Source of the DNA: Acidimicrobiales bacterium
GTDB taxonomy: Bacteria > Actinomycetota > Acidimicrobiia > Acidimicrobiales > Palsa-688
DNA: 64,000 nt
NCBI GenBank assembly: GCA_036378675.1
Contig: DASUWA010000051.1
Location: 1 to 64,000 of the forward strand
Direction of reading: 5' to 3'
The number at the start of each line of letters is the position of its first letter. The first letter of the stretch is position 1. Shown in pieces: positions 34,558-50,698 of the stretch. A program made the translations under genes and the position numbers. The notes under the pieces are model-generated. The model was not told the origin of the DNA. It worked only from the letters and a program-made list of their open reading frames with translations, and did no database searches.

Positions 34558-37188
34558 TCAGCTGGTGATCGGCTCCGGGAGCAGGTTTTTCAGCGCCTCG
34601 CACATCTCTGCTCGCACGGGTGCGCCCGAGATGACGACACCAACCATGGGGACGGAAGTGTGAACGTGCCCTCGAGCCCGGACGTGCGTGACCGGGACGC
34701 CGGCGGCGGCGAGGGCTTCGGAGTAGGCGATGCCTTCGTCACGCAAGGGGTCGAAGTCGGCGGTGACGACGACGGCAGGGGGCAGCCCCGCCAGGTTCCC
34801 TCTGAGCGGTGAAGCGGCCGGATTCGTGCGGTCTCGCTCGTCGGCGTAATTGTCCCAGAACCACCGCATCAGCGACGCGGTAAGCATGTAGCCCTCGCCG
34901 TTCTCACGCAGCGATGGCCGGTCCGGATTCCAGTCGGTAACCGGCATCAGCAGGAGTTGGGCGGCGATGGCCGGCCCTCCGGCGTCTCTGGCCCGCTGGG
35001 TGGCGACAGCGGCGACATTCCCGCCGGCGCTCCACCCTCCGACTGCCAGATGCCCGGGGATGCCGCCAAGCTCTGCGGCGTTGGCTGCCAGCCACTGCAC
35101 CGCGGCGAAGGCGTCATCGGCCGCCGCGGGAAAACGCTCCTCGGGTGCGTGGCGGTAGTTCACCGACACGATCAGCATTCCGGTCCGTGCGCAGATGTCG
35201 CGGCACAAAGGCTCGTCGGAGTCCTTGCTGCCGAGCACCCACCCCCCGCCGTGGAAATACGCCATGACCGGGTGTGGACCCGGCGTGGGGGGTCGGTACA
35301 GGCGGAACTCGAGGTCGCCGGCGGCACCTGGCAACTTGCCGTCGACGATCTCGCCGACCTCGGGTCCGGGCGGCCGGGCGGCGTTCGTCGCCTCCATGAA
35401 ATCGCGCGCCTCCTGCGGGCTCATCGTCTCGATGGGAGGCAGGTTCAGCGATTCCATCATCTCGAGCACGATGGCGACGTCGGGCTGCATGGTCCGGATG
35501 ATCCCGTCGTTGTGCAGAGATCGGGCGGGACCGTCCAGCCTGAAACCGAGGTGCCCCCGCTCGACGATCTCGTTGCAGGTCTTTCGGTAGCTGTCGAACC
35601 CGCCTACGTACGGCAGGAAAACCCGTGGCTTCCCAGGCACATTCGCCCCCATATACCACGAGTTCGCCCGCGGGAACAGGGTGATGTCTGCGCAGTCGTG
35701 GTTGTGCTGCACCCAGCCGGCCTCGGCAAGGGGTGTCGGCTCGATCCGATCGAAGCCCTCGGCCCGCATGTAATCGAGACGGTCGGCGACCCAGTCCACG
35801 TGCTGCTCGATGGACACGACCATGTTGGAAAGGACCGACGGGCTCTGCGGACCGGTGATGGTGAAGAAGTTTGGGAAGCCCGTGGTCATGAGGCCGAGGT
35901 AGGTGGTGGGCCCGTCCGCCCACTTTTGCTTCAAGGTGAGCCCGCCCACGCCGGTGATGTCCACCGAGACGAGAGGCCCAGTCATCGCGTCGAAACCCGT
36001 CGCGAAAACGATGGCGTCGAACTCGAACGACTCGGTGCTGGTGTCTATCCCGGTCTCGGTGATCGCCTCGAGCGGCGTCTTTCGCAAGTCGACCAGCCGC
36101 ACGTGGGGAAGGTTGAAGGTCTCGTAGTAATCGGTGTCGAGACACGCCCGCTTCGTACCGATCGGAAATCCGCTGGGGCAGAGCGCCTCAGCGGTCTCGG
36201 GGTCTTTGACGGTCTGGCGGACCTTCTCACGGAACAGATCCGCCACCATTTCGTTGACCACCGGGTTCGACAGCTGATCGATGAATATGCCCGTGATCGC
36301 GAGCAGCTCACCCCGCTCCCACGCAGCCTCGAAACGCCCGCGCCGTTGCTCCTCCGTGGCGGTGAGACCCGACAGCTCCGGCATCTCGTACGGCATGCCC
36401 GCCCGGGAGTTCCGGGCCGCTTCCCGGTAGCCCTCTCGGTTCCTGGCGAGAGAGGCGAGCCGTTCGGGGGACGCCGGACCGTTGCGCGCCGGGAACGAGA
36501 AGTTCGGGGTCCGCTGGAACACGACCAGCTGCGACGCTTCCTTGGCGATCAGCGGGATCGACTGGATACCGGACGACCCGGTCCCGATGACGGCGACCCT
36601 CTTCCCGGTGAAGTCGATCTTCTCGTGCGGCCACCGGCCAGTGAAAAAAACTTCGCCGCCGAAGCGGCTCACGCCCTCGATATCCGGATCCTTCGGTACC
36701 GATAAGCAGCCCGTCGCCATGACGTAGTGCCGGCATTCAATTCCGTCGCCCGCGTCGGTCTTGAGCAGCCACCGGCGCGCATCCTCGTCCCACGTCGCCG
36801 AGGAGATTCTCGTGTTGAACCTCATGTCCTTGCGGAGATCAAAGCGGTCGGCGACGTGGCCCAGGTAGGAGAGGATCTCCGGCTGGGTCGCGTACTTCTC
36901 CGACCACGTCCATTCCTTCTCGAGCTCGGGGTCGAAGCTGTAGGAGTAGTCCGTGGTCGGGATGTCGCAGCGTGCGCCCGGGTAGCGGTTCCAGTACCAC
37001 GTGCCGCCGACGTCGCTTGCCTGATCCACGACGACGGTCGAAAATCCCAGGTTCCGCAGACGGTGGAGCATGTACAGCCCCGCGAAACCCGCTCCGACGA
37101 CGACCACGTCAACCTTCTTTGGCCCGAAGTTTGGTGGCGTCGTCGCCGATCCGTTACCCGACACGGCCATCCGTCCCCCGATCGTCAT
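34558..37188 (-). CDS. Baeyer-Villiger-type monooxygenase fused to an alpha/beta-hydrolase
   Basis: The 876-residue protein joins two enzymes. Residues about 1-575 are a flavin monooxygenase: an FAD Rossmann motif ([21 protein letters not shown]), the Baeyer-Villiger fingerprint variant [11 protein letters not shown] (FxGxxxHxxxD), and an NADPH Rossmann motif ([12 protein letters not shown]). Residues about 590-876 are an HSL-type esterase: HGGGWVLGS (about 646), nucleophile Ser720 in GGWSAGGN, Asp near 811 in TADFDP, and a His near 841. The monooxygenase would turn a ketone into an ester and the hydrolase would cleave it. The frame is uninterrupted across the junction. An in-frame ATG at 37170 is an alternative start. 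Confidence 0.88.
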   Translation of the reverse strand: MTIGGRMAVSGNGSATTPPNFGPKKVDVVVVGAGFAGLYMLHRLRNLGFSTVVVDQASDVGGTWYWNRYPGARCDIPTTDYSYSFDPELEKEWTWSEKYATQPEILSYLGHVADRFDLRKDMRFNTRISSATWDEDARRWLLKTDAGDGIECRHYVMATGCLSVPKDPDIEGVSRFGGEVFFTGRWPHEKIDFTGKRVAVIGTGSSGIQSIPLIAKEASQLVVFQRTPNFSFPARNGPASPERLASLARNREGYREAARNSRAGMPYEMPELSGLTATEEQRRGRFEAAWERGELLAITGIFIDQLSNPVVNEMVADLFREKVRQTVKDPETAEALCPSGFPIGTKRACLDTDYYETFNLPHVRLVDLRKTPLEAITETGIDTSTESFEFDAIVFATGFDAMTGPLVSVDITGVGGLTLKQKWADGPTTYLGLMTTGFPNFFTITGPQSPSVLSNMVVSIEQHVDWVADRLDYMRAEGFDRIEPTPLAEAGWVQHNHDCADITLFPRANSWYMGANVPGKPRVFLPYVGGFDSYRKTCNEIVERGHLGFRLDGPARSLHNDGIIRTMQPDVAIVLEMMESLNLPPIETMSPQEARDFMEATNAARPPGPEVGEIVDGKLPGAAGDLEFRLYRPPTPGPHPVMAYFHGGGWVLGSKDSDEPLCRDICARTGMLIVSVNYRHAPEERFPAAADDAFAAVQWLAANAAELGGIPGHLAVGGWSAGGNVAAVATQRARDAGGPAIAAQLLLMPVTDWNPDRPSLRENGEGYMLTASLMRWFWDNYADERDRTNPAASPLRGNLAGLPPAVVVTADFDPLRDEGIAYSEALAAAGVPVTHVRARGHVHTSVPMVGVVISGAPVRAEMCEALKNLLPEPITS

Positions 37189-37324
37189 TGGCGCTCGTGT
37201 GGCCGCGTCCAGTCTTTCACCGGCGCGCAGAGCCTGGCGAGTCGGTGTTATGCAAAACGCCGGCGCCGCTCATGCGGCGCCGGCGGAGGCATAGCTGCTT
37301 GTTGTTCTTGTTTGCCTGCTGGCT

Positions 37325-37882
37325 CTAGCCGACCTTCACGGCCGAGACCTCGAACTCGAGGTCGACCTTCTCGCTGACGAGGACACCGCCGGCCTCGAGG
37401 GCCACGTTGAAGTTGACCCCCCAGTCCTTCCGGTTGACGGTGGTCTTTCCCTCGAGCCCGATCCGGTGGTTCCCGAACGGGTCGACGGCGCTGCCCGTCA
37501 GCTCGAGATCGAACCTGACGGGGAGGGTCACACCCTTGATGGTCAGGTCGCCGGTTACCCGGTAGTTGCTGTCCCCGGCCGGCTCGACCGAGGTGCTGCG
37601 GAACCTGATCTCGGGGAAGTTCTCCATGTCGAAGAAGTCGTTGCCCTTCAGGTGGGCGTCACGGTCCGCGTTGCGTGTGTCGATGCTCTCCGCCTTGATC
37701 GTGATGTCGAATCGGGACTGCGACGGATTCTCGGCATCGAAATAGCCAGTCCCGTCGTACTCGTTGAACGCCCCCCGTACCTTCGTCACCATCGCGTGGC
37801 GGGCCGAGAACCCGATCCGGCTGTGGGCCGGGTCGATCCTGTAGGTACCGGTCAAGGTCTCCGGGGCTGTCGTCGTTGCCAT
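37325..37882 (-). CDS. YceI-family lipocalin-like protein
   Basis: The 185-residue protein shows the YceI fold: GTYRIDPAHSRIGFSARHAMVTKVRGAFNEYDG, FDITIKAESIDTRNADRDAHLKGNDFFD, GDLTIKGVTLPVRFDLEL and a terminal DLEFEVSAVKV. YceI proteins are beta-barrels that bind isoprenoid-like lipids. No signal peptide is visible, so it is probably cytoplasmic. The ATG at 37882 follows AAGGAGG with a 7-base gap, which rules out the longer start at 37930. Two identical-pattern inverted repeats just upstream suggest tight control. Confidence 0.92.
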   Translation of the reverse strand: MATTTAPETLTGTYRIDPAHSRIGFSARHAMVTKVRGAFNEYDGTGYFDAENPSQSRFDITIKAESIDTRNADRDAHLKGNDFFDMENFPEIRFRSTSVEPAGDSNYRVTGDLTIKGVTLPVRFDLELTGSAVDPFGNHRIGLEGKTTVNRKDWGVNFNVALEAGGVLVSEKVDLEFEVSAVKVG

Positions 37883-37901
37883 TCTTGCGCCTCCTTGGCT
37901 T

Positions 37902-37949
37902 AGTTGACATCTCAACTTCAGACTCTGCAACGCAGTTGATCTGTCAACT
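37902..37949 (-). promoter_or_regulatory. Paired operator (AGTTGA-N4-TCAACT twice) upstream of yceI
   Basis: AGTTGA-CATC-TCAACT (37902-37917) and AGTTGA-TCTG-TCAACT (37934-37949) are two perfect 6-bp inverted repeats with the same 4-base gap, 32 bp apart centre to centre (about three helical turns). On the yceI strand the distal copy contains TTGACA, a likely -35 box, and the proximal copy sits just upstream of the ribosome binding site. The shape and spacing fit a MarR-type dimeric repressor; no such gene is adjacent. Confidence 0.75.
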
Positions 37950-38031
37950 ATTCCGGCGGCTGACCCGGGGCCTTACCTGTTTTTCCGCGATGGACCGGGG
38001 ATGGTGACTCTTCCGGCGATAGGGCTTACCA

Positions 38032-39771
38032 TTGAACGCAGTGGGCGCACATGAGAGCACGGAAAGTGGTGCCTCTTCCAGCCGCCGTGGCCGGACTCAG
38101 CTGCTCGGCCCGATGAGCGTCATCGACGAGGACGGTCCACTCGGCGTGCTCTTCGCCAGGAACCCGAGGCCGATGTGGATATACGACCTCGAGACGTTGC
38201 GGTTCCTGGAGGTGAACGCCGCCGCCGTGTCGACATATGGGTACAGCCGCGAGCTGTTCCTCGCCATGACGATCCACGACATCCGGCCGGCGCAGGAACG
38301 GGTTCGGCTCGCGGCCGACGTCACCGACGCGAGACAGCCGCTCGAACGGTCGGGACCTTGGACCCATCTTCTCGCCGACGGCTCGACGATCGAGGTGGAG
38401 ATCACCTCCCATGAGCTTCTGTTCGGGGACCGCCCGGCGGCGCTGGTGATGGCGGACGACGTCACCGAGCGGAACCGCCTGCAAGCCCGGATCCGCCAAC
38501 TCGAGATGAGCGATCCGGTGAGCGGGCTTCCAAACCGCGGCGCATTTCTCGGCGAGGTCGACCGCTGGATCGCTCAGAACAGCGACATGTCGGGACGCGA
38601 TGTCGTCTGCCTGGTCCACATCGACCCCGACGACCTGACCGCGCTCAACAGCCGGTTCGGTTACGAATCCGGTGACCGGGTACTGCGCAGGATCGGAGAC
38701 GCGCTCTCAGAGACGCGAAACGGCGCCTTCGCGGTGGGCCGGGTGAGCGGTGGAGAACTGGCGACGGCCGCGGTGCTGGCCGATCCGTCCGAGGTTCCTT
38801 CGCTGGCTGCCCGGGTGATGCTGTCGGCCAAGGACCGGCTAGCGAGGGACCTGCCCGTCACCCTGACCTGCGGCGTCGCGACTGCGTCGGTTGGCGACGC
38901 GTCGGGTGAATCGTTGACTCGGGACGCCACCATGGCCACCCGTTGGGCGAAGGTGCACCGGCGCGGCGGCATCGCCACCGCCGCAGAGGCCGTGATGTCG
39001 TCGGACATCGAAGTCGACCTTCGCGACGGGATCGCCGACGGCGAGCTGGTCGCGCACTACCAGCCGGTGATCTCGATCGGCGACGGCCGCATCGTCGGGG
39101 CGGAAGCGCTGGTGCGTTGGGATCGTCCGGGACAGGGACTTGTGCCACCGGGCGATTTCATAGGCGTCGCCGAGGAGACCGGCCTGATAACCGACATCTG
39201 GAGGTGGATGGTCAGCGAGTCGCTCGGCCGGCTCACCGGGTGGCAGGAGAGCGCAGGGCCGCGAATGTCGGTGTCTCTGAACCTTTCGGTCCGACAGTTC
39301 TCCGATCCCTCGACGGTCGACGACTTCCTCGCCTGCATAGAGGAGAGGTCGGTAGACCCGAGGGACGTGGTGGTCGAGATCACCGAAACCGCTGCGGTCA
39401 GCGACCCCGACCGCATGCACGAGGTGCTTTCCGCCTTCCGTTTGCTGAACGTCCGGATCGCGCTCGACGATTTCGGCACCGGGTACTCGACGTTGGCGGA
39501 GCTCGAGCGGACCCCGTTCGACGCCCTGAAAATTGACCGCAGCTTCATATCGAGACTCAGCAGCGACCGCCGTCAGCAGTCGATCGTCGCCGGAATGGTG
39601 CGCCTGGCGCACGGGCTCGGGATGGTCGTCGTCGCAGAGGGAGTGGAGACGGACGACCAGCTCCGCCGCCTCACCGACCTGGGAGTAGACCTCGCTCAGG
39701 GGTACTACCTCGGGAGGCCGATGCCTGCCGAGGAGTTCAGCGCTGCTCTCGCTGGCAGCCGGAACGCCTGA
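38032..39771 (+). CDS. PAS-GGDEF-EAL protein with degenerate GGDEF motif
   Basis: This soluble protein of about 579 residues has a PAS domain (PRPMWIYDLETLRFLEVNAAA, ITSHELLFGDRPAALVMADDVTERN). The GGDEF-like domain has lost its signature: SGGEL replaces GGDEF at about 240. The EAL domain is intact (GAEALVRWDRP at about 358, EITETAA, DDFGTGYST, EGVET). It is therefore probably a c-di-GMP phosphodiesterase with a regulatory, perhaps GTP-binding, GGDEF module. The start is uncertain: TTG 38032 or GTG 38041. A GC-rich block and a T run follow the stop before the rpoB promoter region. Confidence 0.88.
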   Translation: MNAVGAHESTESGASSSRRGRTQLLGPMSVIDEDGPLGVLFARNPRPMWIYDLETLRFLEVNAAAVSTYGYSRELFLAMTIHDIRPAQERVRLAADVTDARQPLERSGPWTHLLADGSTIEVEITSHELLFGDRPAALVMADDVTERNRLQARIRQLEMSDPVSGLPNRGAFLGEVDRWIAQNSDMSGRDVVCLVHIDPDDLTALNSRFGYESGDRVLRRIGDALSETRNGAFAVGRVSGGELATAAVLADPSEVPSLAARVMLSAKDRLARDLPVTLTCGVATASVGDASGESLTRDATMATRWAKVHRRGGIATAAEAVMSSDIEVDLRDGIADGELVAHYQPVISIGDGRIVGAEALVRWDRPGQGLVPPGDFIGVAEETGLITDIWRWMVSESLGRLTGWQESAGPRMSVSLNLSVRQFSDPSTVDDFLACIEERSVDPRDVVVEITETAAVSDPDRMHEVLSAFRLLNVRIALDDFGTGYSTLAELERTPFDALKIDRSFISRLSSDRRQQSIVAGMVRLAHGLGMVVVAEGVETDDQLRRLTDLGVDLAQGYYLGRPMPAEEFSAALAGSRNA

Positions 39772-39825
39772 TCCCTCGGGGGGAGGGCCCGCGGGCCGGC
39801 GGGGGTTCTTTTTCCGGGGAAAACC

Positions 39826-39854
39826 TTGACCGCCACTCCCCGTTGCCGTACCCT
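39826..39854 (+). promoter_or_regulatory. Candidate sigma-70-type promoter of rpoB-rpoC
   Basis: TTGACC (39826-39831), a 17-base spacer and TACCCT (39849-39854) lie about 190 bp upstream of rpoB. A long untranslated leader is usual for this operon. The -10 match is moderate, so this is a candidate only. Confidence 0.5.
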
Positions 39855-40042
39855 TCTACGAAAACCAGCTGCATTCGCGCGCGCTATCTCTTGCCTTTAG
39901 CGCCGGCACCGCCCTAAGATGGTGTGTTGCCGTGGTCCCCTGGTTTGCGCCTCCCGCCGCTTTGACGCGGCTTCGGCGCGCCCGCAGTGCTCCAGAGGCC
40001 CGCACGGCGGTCTATCAGCCCGTTCTCCCCCAGGAGTAGGTC

Positions 40043-47650
<7,608 letters not shown>

Positions 47651-47703
47651 CGCTGGTTTTCCAGCATTCGGCGGCGCTGTTTCGGGTCGCCTCAGTTCGT
47701 TGG

Positions 47704-47731
47704 CGCCGGCGTGTGATCGTGCACGCCGGCG
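47704..47731. terminator. Hairpin between convergent rpoC and deacetylase genes
   Basis: CGCCGGCGTG and CACGCCGGCG form a perfect 10-bp stem with an 8-base loop. A smaller GCTGG-TTTT-CCAGC hairpin (47652-47665) directly follows the rpoC stop. There is no long T run, so termination efficiency is uncertain, but the position between two converging stops fits a bidirectional terminator. Confidence 0.6.
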
Positions 47732-47746
47732 TCACGCCCATTCCTG

Positions 47747-49018
47747 CTAAGCGGCAGGATGCTCCCCGGCGATCAGGTACCCGGTGCCTCCAGGCGCCGG
47801 AACCAGGCCGAAATAGCGGTTCGTTCCGCCCGAGCCGCCGCGGGATCCGTAGTAGCCGGCGTCTCCGAAGGTGAAGATGCCTCCGTCGGCGGCGGCGAGC
47901 CAGTAGCCGTGGCCGTCTGGGGTGGGTGCCATCGCGACGACGGGCTGGTTGAGTCGTGTGGCGCCGGTGGATCCGTAGTAGCCGGCGTCTCCGAAGGTGA
48001 AGATGCCTCCGTCGGCGGCGGCGAGCCAGTAGCCGTGGCCGTCTGGGGTGGGTGCCATCGCGACGACGGGCTGGTTGAGCCGCGTCCCGCCCATAGATCC
48101 GTAGTACGGCGAGGCACCGGTCGCGAAAACCCCACCGTCGGAGGCGGTGAGCCAGTAACCGGGTGCGCTTGGGTCGAGCGCAGCCCCCACGAACGGGAGG
48201 TTCGAAAGAATCGGCGTCGTCGCCGGAAGCGCTGAGCCGAACGCGTACAGGTCGCTTATCACCGGACCGGCCCACGGGTTCCGCTCGCAGATGGGCACGA
48301 ACGAGTAACCACGGGCGCGAAGCGAGGCGATGATCTGTGGGAGAGCGTCGACCGTCTCCTGGCGGTTCCCGCCCCCGTCGTGCAGGTCCACCACCCCGCC
48401 AGGGAACGCAGCGCCTACAACCCGGTCGACGATCGCCTGGGTGCCCGGCATGGTCCAGTCCCGAGGGTCGATGGAGTAGCTCATCGTGGTCAGCCCTCGC
48501 TGAGCCGTCTGTTCGAGCGAGGTCCCGTTCCAGCTGTTGTAGGGAGGGCGCACGCAAGTTGGCGTGACGCCTGTCAGGAGACGAATCCGATTCTGGGTCT
48601 GGTCGATCTGGGTCGGATAACCGCTCACCGGCAGCGTCGCCAAGTCAACGTGATTCCACGTGTGGTTCTCGACCGGATACCCGGCCGCGGCCAGTTGCCT
48701 GGTGTACTGCGGGTAGCCGAGCGTGTTGACGCCTATCTCGAAGAAGGTCGCGGGAACCCGATAGCGCTGAAGCACAGAGAGAACCTCAGGGGTATAAGGC
48801 CCGGGACCATCGTCGAAGGTCAGGGCGATCACCCTGCGGCCGGCCGTGTTCTGTTCTCCGGGCGCCTGGAAGGTGTAGAAGGCGGGGCTTGGGGATACGG
48901 AGGCCGCGCCGACCGTTTCGCTTCCGAAGGCGGCCGAACTGATCGGAAGAAACGCGACCGTGCTGAAGATCGCCGACACGACGGTCGCGGATAACAACGA
49001 CGCTCGCTGACGCTTCAA
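47747..49018 (-). CDS. Secreted polysaccharide deacetylase with C-terminal repeats
   Basis: With the TTG start at 49018 the protein has 423 residues and a signal peptide (LLSATVVSAIFSTVAFLPISSAAF). The NodB-type deacetylase domain has motif 1 ALTFDDGPGPYTPEV, motif 2 ENHTWNHVD and motif 3 RPPYNSWNG, fitting a metal-dependent carbohydrate esterase 4 that acts on chitin, xylan or peptidoglycan. The C-terminal 150 residues hold repeats GYWLAAADGGIFTFGDAGYY of the same type as the protein at 1705, two of them almost identical in DNA. The frame is open to 49165, but that part overlaps the ferredoxin gene. Confidence 0.86.
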   Translation of the reverse strand: MKRQRASLLSATVVSAIFSTVAFLPISSAAFGSETVGAASVSPSPAFYTFQAPGEQNTAGRRVIALTFDDGPGPYTPEVLSVLQRYRVPATFFEIGVNTLGYPQYTRQLAAAGYPVENHTWNHVDLATLPVSGYPTQIDQTQNRIRLLTGVTPTCVRPPYNSWNGTSLEQTAQRGLTTMSYSIDPRDWTMPGTQAIVDRVVGAAFPGGVVDLHDGGGNRQETVDALPQIIASLRARGYSFVPICERNPWAGPVISDLYAFGSALPATTPILSNLPFVGAALDPSAPGYWLTASDGGVFATGASPYYGSMGGTRLNQPVVAMAPTPDGHGYWLAAADGGIFTFGDAGYYGSTGATRLNQPVVAMAPTPDGHGYWLAAADGGIFTFGDAGYYGSRGGSGGTNRYFGLVPAPGGTGYLIAGEHPAA

Positions 49019-49133
49019 CGTTTTGGCTGCCCCACTATTCGACCCCCTGCCTACCCGGTTCCGGCTGCGTCGACGCCGAGAGATCGGGCGTCCGTGTGCC
49101 CTTATCGTCCCACAGCGGGCCGAAAGTGAGGAG

Positions 49134-49379
49134 CTATTCCGTGGCGTCGGCCACGAGGAGCGCAAGGGTCGGGCACGCTGCGATCGCCCGCTTCAAGTGC
49201 GCCTCCAGGTGGGGCGGCACCGGTGAAGGGTCGATGATCGGGTAACCCCAGTCGTCGAGGCGGATCATCTCGGGGAGCAGCTCCGCGCACAGCCCGTGAC
49301 CCTTGCAGCTGATCGGGTTGACGACGATTCTCTTTGGCCGCTCGCCGTCGAGGATTCTCGTGGGTGGACGTGGGGTCAT
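49134..49379 (-). CDS. Ferredoxin (probable 3Fe-4S type)
   Basis: The 81-residue protein has the spacing of short actinobacterial ferredoxins: NPISCKGHGLCAELLPEMI (Cys, five residues, Cys) and a C-terminal AACPTLALL, giving three cluster Cys, which suggests a [3Fe-4S] centre. Its ATG overlaps the stop of the NuoF-like gene (ATGA), so it is the last gene of the redox operon. It may pass electrons to or from the NuoF-like and membrane subunits. Confidence 0.88.
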   Translation of the reverse strand: MTPRPPTRILDGERPKRIVVNPISCKGHGLCAELLPEMIRLDDWGYPIIDPSPVPPHLEAHLKRAIAACPTLALLVADATE

Positions 49380-50698
49380 ATCCAGGGTCCATCCATCCGA
49401 GGCACCGGGACCGAAGGTGCTTCGGCGCGGCAGGCACCGTACCTACGGTGGTTCTCGATCTCCTCGGCGAACGTGGCCAGCGCGGAGCGGACCATGCGCG
49501 CGGTGCCGTCGGGGTGGCGACAAGCGCCCCTTCCCTCGACCATGTCGAGCCACTGCGTGAGCTGCTGTTGCCATCTCCGGCGCCGATCCCCGGCCACCAG
49601 CCCCTCGAGGGCGCCCGCGATGGCCGGAAGCCCGTTGATGCAGGGTCCGCATTGCCCGGCGCTCTGGGCGGCGAGCCACCGCGCGATCTGGGCGGTAGCC
49701 GCGAGGCCACAGGATCCCTCGGCGAGCACCACCATCGATGAGCAACCGATCGCCGCTCCCACCGATGCGAACGATGCTCGGTCGAACGTGAGGTCGGCGG
49801 CCGTCCCGGCGGGTACCCACGTCCCGGCGAACCCGCCGGCGAGGATTGCGTGGACGGAGGACGCGGCACCAGCTGAGCTGAGGATTGCTTCGACCGAGGT
49901 TCCGAAGGGCACCTCGTAAACGCCATCGCGGGTGACGTCGCCGACCACCGTTATCAGCGCGGTGCCGGGGTCGTCAGGCGTGCCCAGCGCACGAAACCAT
50001 GCCGACCCGAATCTCGCAACCAGAGCCAGGTTGGCGAGCGTTTCCACGTTGTTCACCAACGTCGGACGGCCGCCGACACCACGTTCGAAGGGTCTCGGCG
50101 GGACGAACGTCGGTTTTGCATCGCCTCCGTTGAGCCAGTGCACCAGAGCCGATTCCTCACCCGTCACGTACTTTGTTGGCGCGGTCTCGAGCCGGATGCT
50201 CACATCGTCGGCCTTGATCGAGCCTCGTTCGGAGAGTGCGCGGGTCAAAACTTTGATCGATTGTGTGTCGCAGCGGTCGACACAGACGATCGCCTCTGCG
50301 GCGCCGAGCGTGTCGGCAGCGACGCTGACACCATCCAGCACCAGATGAGGGGCGCTGGCCATAAGTGTCTTGTCCTTCCGGCTGACGGGTTCGCCTTCGG
50401 TTCCGTTGGCGACGACGACGGGACGCCGACCCGCAGAGACGGTTGCCAGCTTCCGTGCGGTGGAAAACCACGCCCCACCTCGCCCTCTCAGCCCGGCTTG
50501 CTCGGCTTCGGCGACCAACAGTGGGCCTCCGGCGGGCATCTGTCCCCACGTTCGGAAATGACCGTGGAAGCTGGGATCCTCCTTCGTGGCCAGAAGGCGC
50601 GGCGTTACCAGCGGGTCGGAGTGCATCGGGGGGATGTCTGCTTTGGTGCGTGACCGTGAGGCTGAGCCAGATTCGTGGCGGGATTGTGGAGTGATCAC
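49376..50698 (-). CDS. NuoF-like NADH-binding/SLBB subunit
   Basis: The protein has 440 residues from the GTG at 50698, whose GTGA overlaps the previous stop and which has AGGGG upstream. It resembles the flavoprotein NuoF of complex I and related soluble dehydrogenases: GLRGRGGAWFSTARKLATV, NGTEGEPVSRKDKTLM, an SLBB-type region (VPFGTSVEAILSSAG) and a C-terminal cluster region. The usual SCGxCxPC is changed to SAGQCGPC, so one cluster Cys is missing; GACRHPDG supplies another. FMN and NADH use are plausible but not proven. It is coupled to the ferredoxin downstream. Confidence 0.8.
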   Translation of the reverse strand: MITPQSRHESGSASRSRTKADIPPMHSDPLVTPRLLATKEDPSFHGHFRTWGQMPAGGPLLVAEAEQAGLRGRGGAWFSTARKLATVSAGRRPVVVANGTEGEPVSRKDKTLMASAPHLVLDGVSVAADTLGAAEAIVCVDRCDTQSIKVLTRALSERGSIKADDVSIRLETAPTKYVTGEESALVHWLNGGDAKPTFVPPRPFERGVGGRPTLVNNVETLANLALVARFGSAWFRALGTPDDPGTALITVVGDVTRDGVYEVPFGTSVEAILSSAGAASSVHAILAGGFAGTWVPAGTAADLTFDRASFASVGAAIGCSSMVVLAEGSCGLAATAQIARWLAAQSAGQCGPCINGLPAIAGALEGLVAGDRRRRWQQQLTQWLDMVEGRGACRHPDGTARMVRSALATFAEEIENHRRYGACRAEAPSVPVPRMDGPWI

